From PALSA-612 sp963765295 (GTDB lineage Bacteria > Actinomycetota > Thermoleophilia > Gaiellales > Gaiellaceae), in contig CAVXVO010000008.1 in the NCBI GenBank assembly GCA_963765295.1, positions 186,001 to 250,000 of the forward strand: 64,000 nt of DNA. The letters run 5' to 3'. Under the pieces are notes generated by a model that was given only the letters and a program-made list of their open reading frames with translations, was not told the DNA's origin and did no database searches. This document shows positions 63,643-64,000 of this stretch, in pieces. The position numbers and the translations under genes were made by a program. Within the stretch, counting starts at the first letter, position 1. Each line of letters starts with the position of its first letter.

Positions 63643-63721
63643 GGATTCGCGCTCGAGAGCCAGGAGCCTAGCAGCACCTCCTGCGAGCCTGCCCATGCGC
63701 TCCGATAGATTCCGATCCGCC

Positions 63722-64000
63722 GTGAAGATCGCCGTGTGCGTCAAGCAGGTGCCCGAGGCGGGCGTCTCCAAGCGGATCGACCCGCAGACGAAGCGGCTCG
63801 ACCGCTCGGGCGAAGCCGGCCTCAACGCCTTCGACGCGAACGCCGTCGAGGAGGCGTTGCGAATCAAGGAGGCGGCCGGCGAGGGTGAGGTCGTGCTCGT
63901 CTCGGTCGGCCCTGCCCGCGCGCTCGAGGCGATGCGCAAGGCGCTGGCGATGGGCGCCGACCGCGCGCTCCTCGTCTGCGACGACGCGGCCGCCGGCTCC
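63722..64000 (+). CDS. etfB: Electron transfer flavoprotein beta subunit (truncated by window end)
   Basis: 93 codons from GTG 63722: K-I-A-V-C-V-K-Q-V-P-E-A-G, L-N-A-F-D-A-N-A-V-E-E-A-L, V-L-V-S-V-G-P...A-L-A-M-G-A-D-R-A. This is the N-terminus of EtfB/FixA. It receives electrons from acyl-CoA dehydrogenases such as the one at 52553. The remainder and probably etfA lie beyond 64000. Confidence 0.93.
   Translation, partial: MKIAVCVKQVPEAGVSKRIDPQTKRLDRSGEAGLNAFDANAVEEALRIKEAAGEGEVVLVSVGPARALEAMRKALAMGADRALLVCDDAAAGS

Overview
The window is very GC-rich, with dense, tightly packed genes, many GTG/TTG starts and frequent ATGA/GTGA stop-start overlaps. Gene families such as a collagen-like surface protein with a N-S-V-T stalk, an MshEN tandem protein, DUF1918, a CU044_5270-like partner of an ECF sigma factor and a mycothiol/thioredoxin-type ArsC point to an actinobacterium, most likely Thermoleophilia (Gaiellales/Solirubrobacterales grade). 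This lineage call is an inference from gene content, not a phylogeny. About two dozen single-base indels, nearly all +1 insertions, interrupt otherwise intact genes, including the essential rpoD. They look like errors of a long-read or draft assembly, and I annotate those genes as single frameshifted CDSs.

Layout. 0-7.3 kb: a branched-chain-amino-acid-type ABC importer (LivH-LivM-LivG in one chain, plus LivF), followed by a probable selenoprotein of the UGSC type. Its in-frame UGA at 4006 sits in a U-P-G-C motif and is followed at once by a SECIS-like hairpin. A thioredoxin-reductase-like flavoprotein and an MDR oxidoreductase come next. This is the most unusual locus of the window. 7.3-14.9 kb: housekeeping and small hypothetical genes (deazaflavin-dependent reductase, HTH_42 protein, HAD phosphatase, MshEN protein, glutamate-type dehydrogenase, CBS protein, Ppx/GppA), ending at initiator tRNA-fMet.

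14.9-21.6 kb: an arsenic island bounded by the tRNA-fMet gene and a decayed copy of its 3' end plus terminator (31 of 34 bases identical in the tRNA part). It carries MMPL/DUF2892/ArsR, a thioredoxin remnant, ArsR, ArsC, aquaporin, ArsR, ArsM and RidA. No integrase is visible. 21.6-30 kb: a 2-oxoacid:ferredoxin oxidoreductase operon (GltD-like, gamma, delta, alpha, beta) with a CBS protein, AsnA-type asparagine synthetase, a collagen-like secreted protein, hemerythrin and DUF1918. 30-34.2 kb: CBS protein, a second sigma-70 factor, a tryptophanase/tyrosine phenol-lyase homologue and a cyclic-2,3-diphosphoglycerate-synthetase-like GTPase. 34.3-39.2 kb: a complete group-3b-like [NiFe] hydrogenase operon (beta, cyclic-nucleotide-binding protein, gamma, small, large, maturation protease).

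39.4-64 kb: VOC protein, glucose-6-phosphate dehydrogenase, the principal sigma factor, a heterodimeric ABC exporter, a Ser/Thr kinase with a multi-TM C-terminus and a secreted DMFase-like protein. Then follows an acyl-CoA/C4-C3 metabolism set: thiolase, 3-hydroxyacyl-CoA dehydrogenase, acyl-CoA dehydrogenase, cobalamin adenosyltransferase, methylmalonyl-CoA-mutase large and B12 subunits, enoyl-CoA hydratase and the start of EtfB. An ECF sigma pair, a flippase, an MBL-fold hydrolase, a P-loop kinase and an M23 peptidase are interspersed. Together the genes suggest an organism able to oxidise amino and fatty acids through CoA thioesters, with ferredoxin/NAD(P)H/H2 balancing by the 2-oxoacid oxidoreductase and the hydrogenase. 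I see no CRISPR array, insertion sequence or replication origin.
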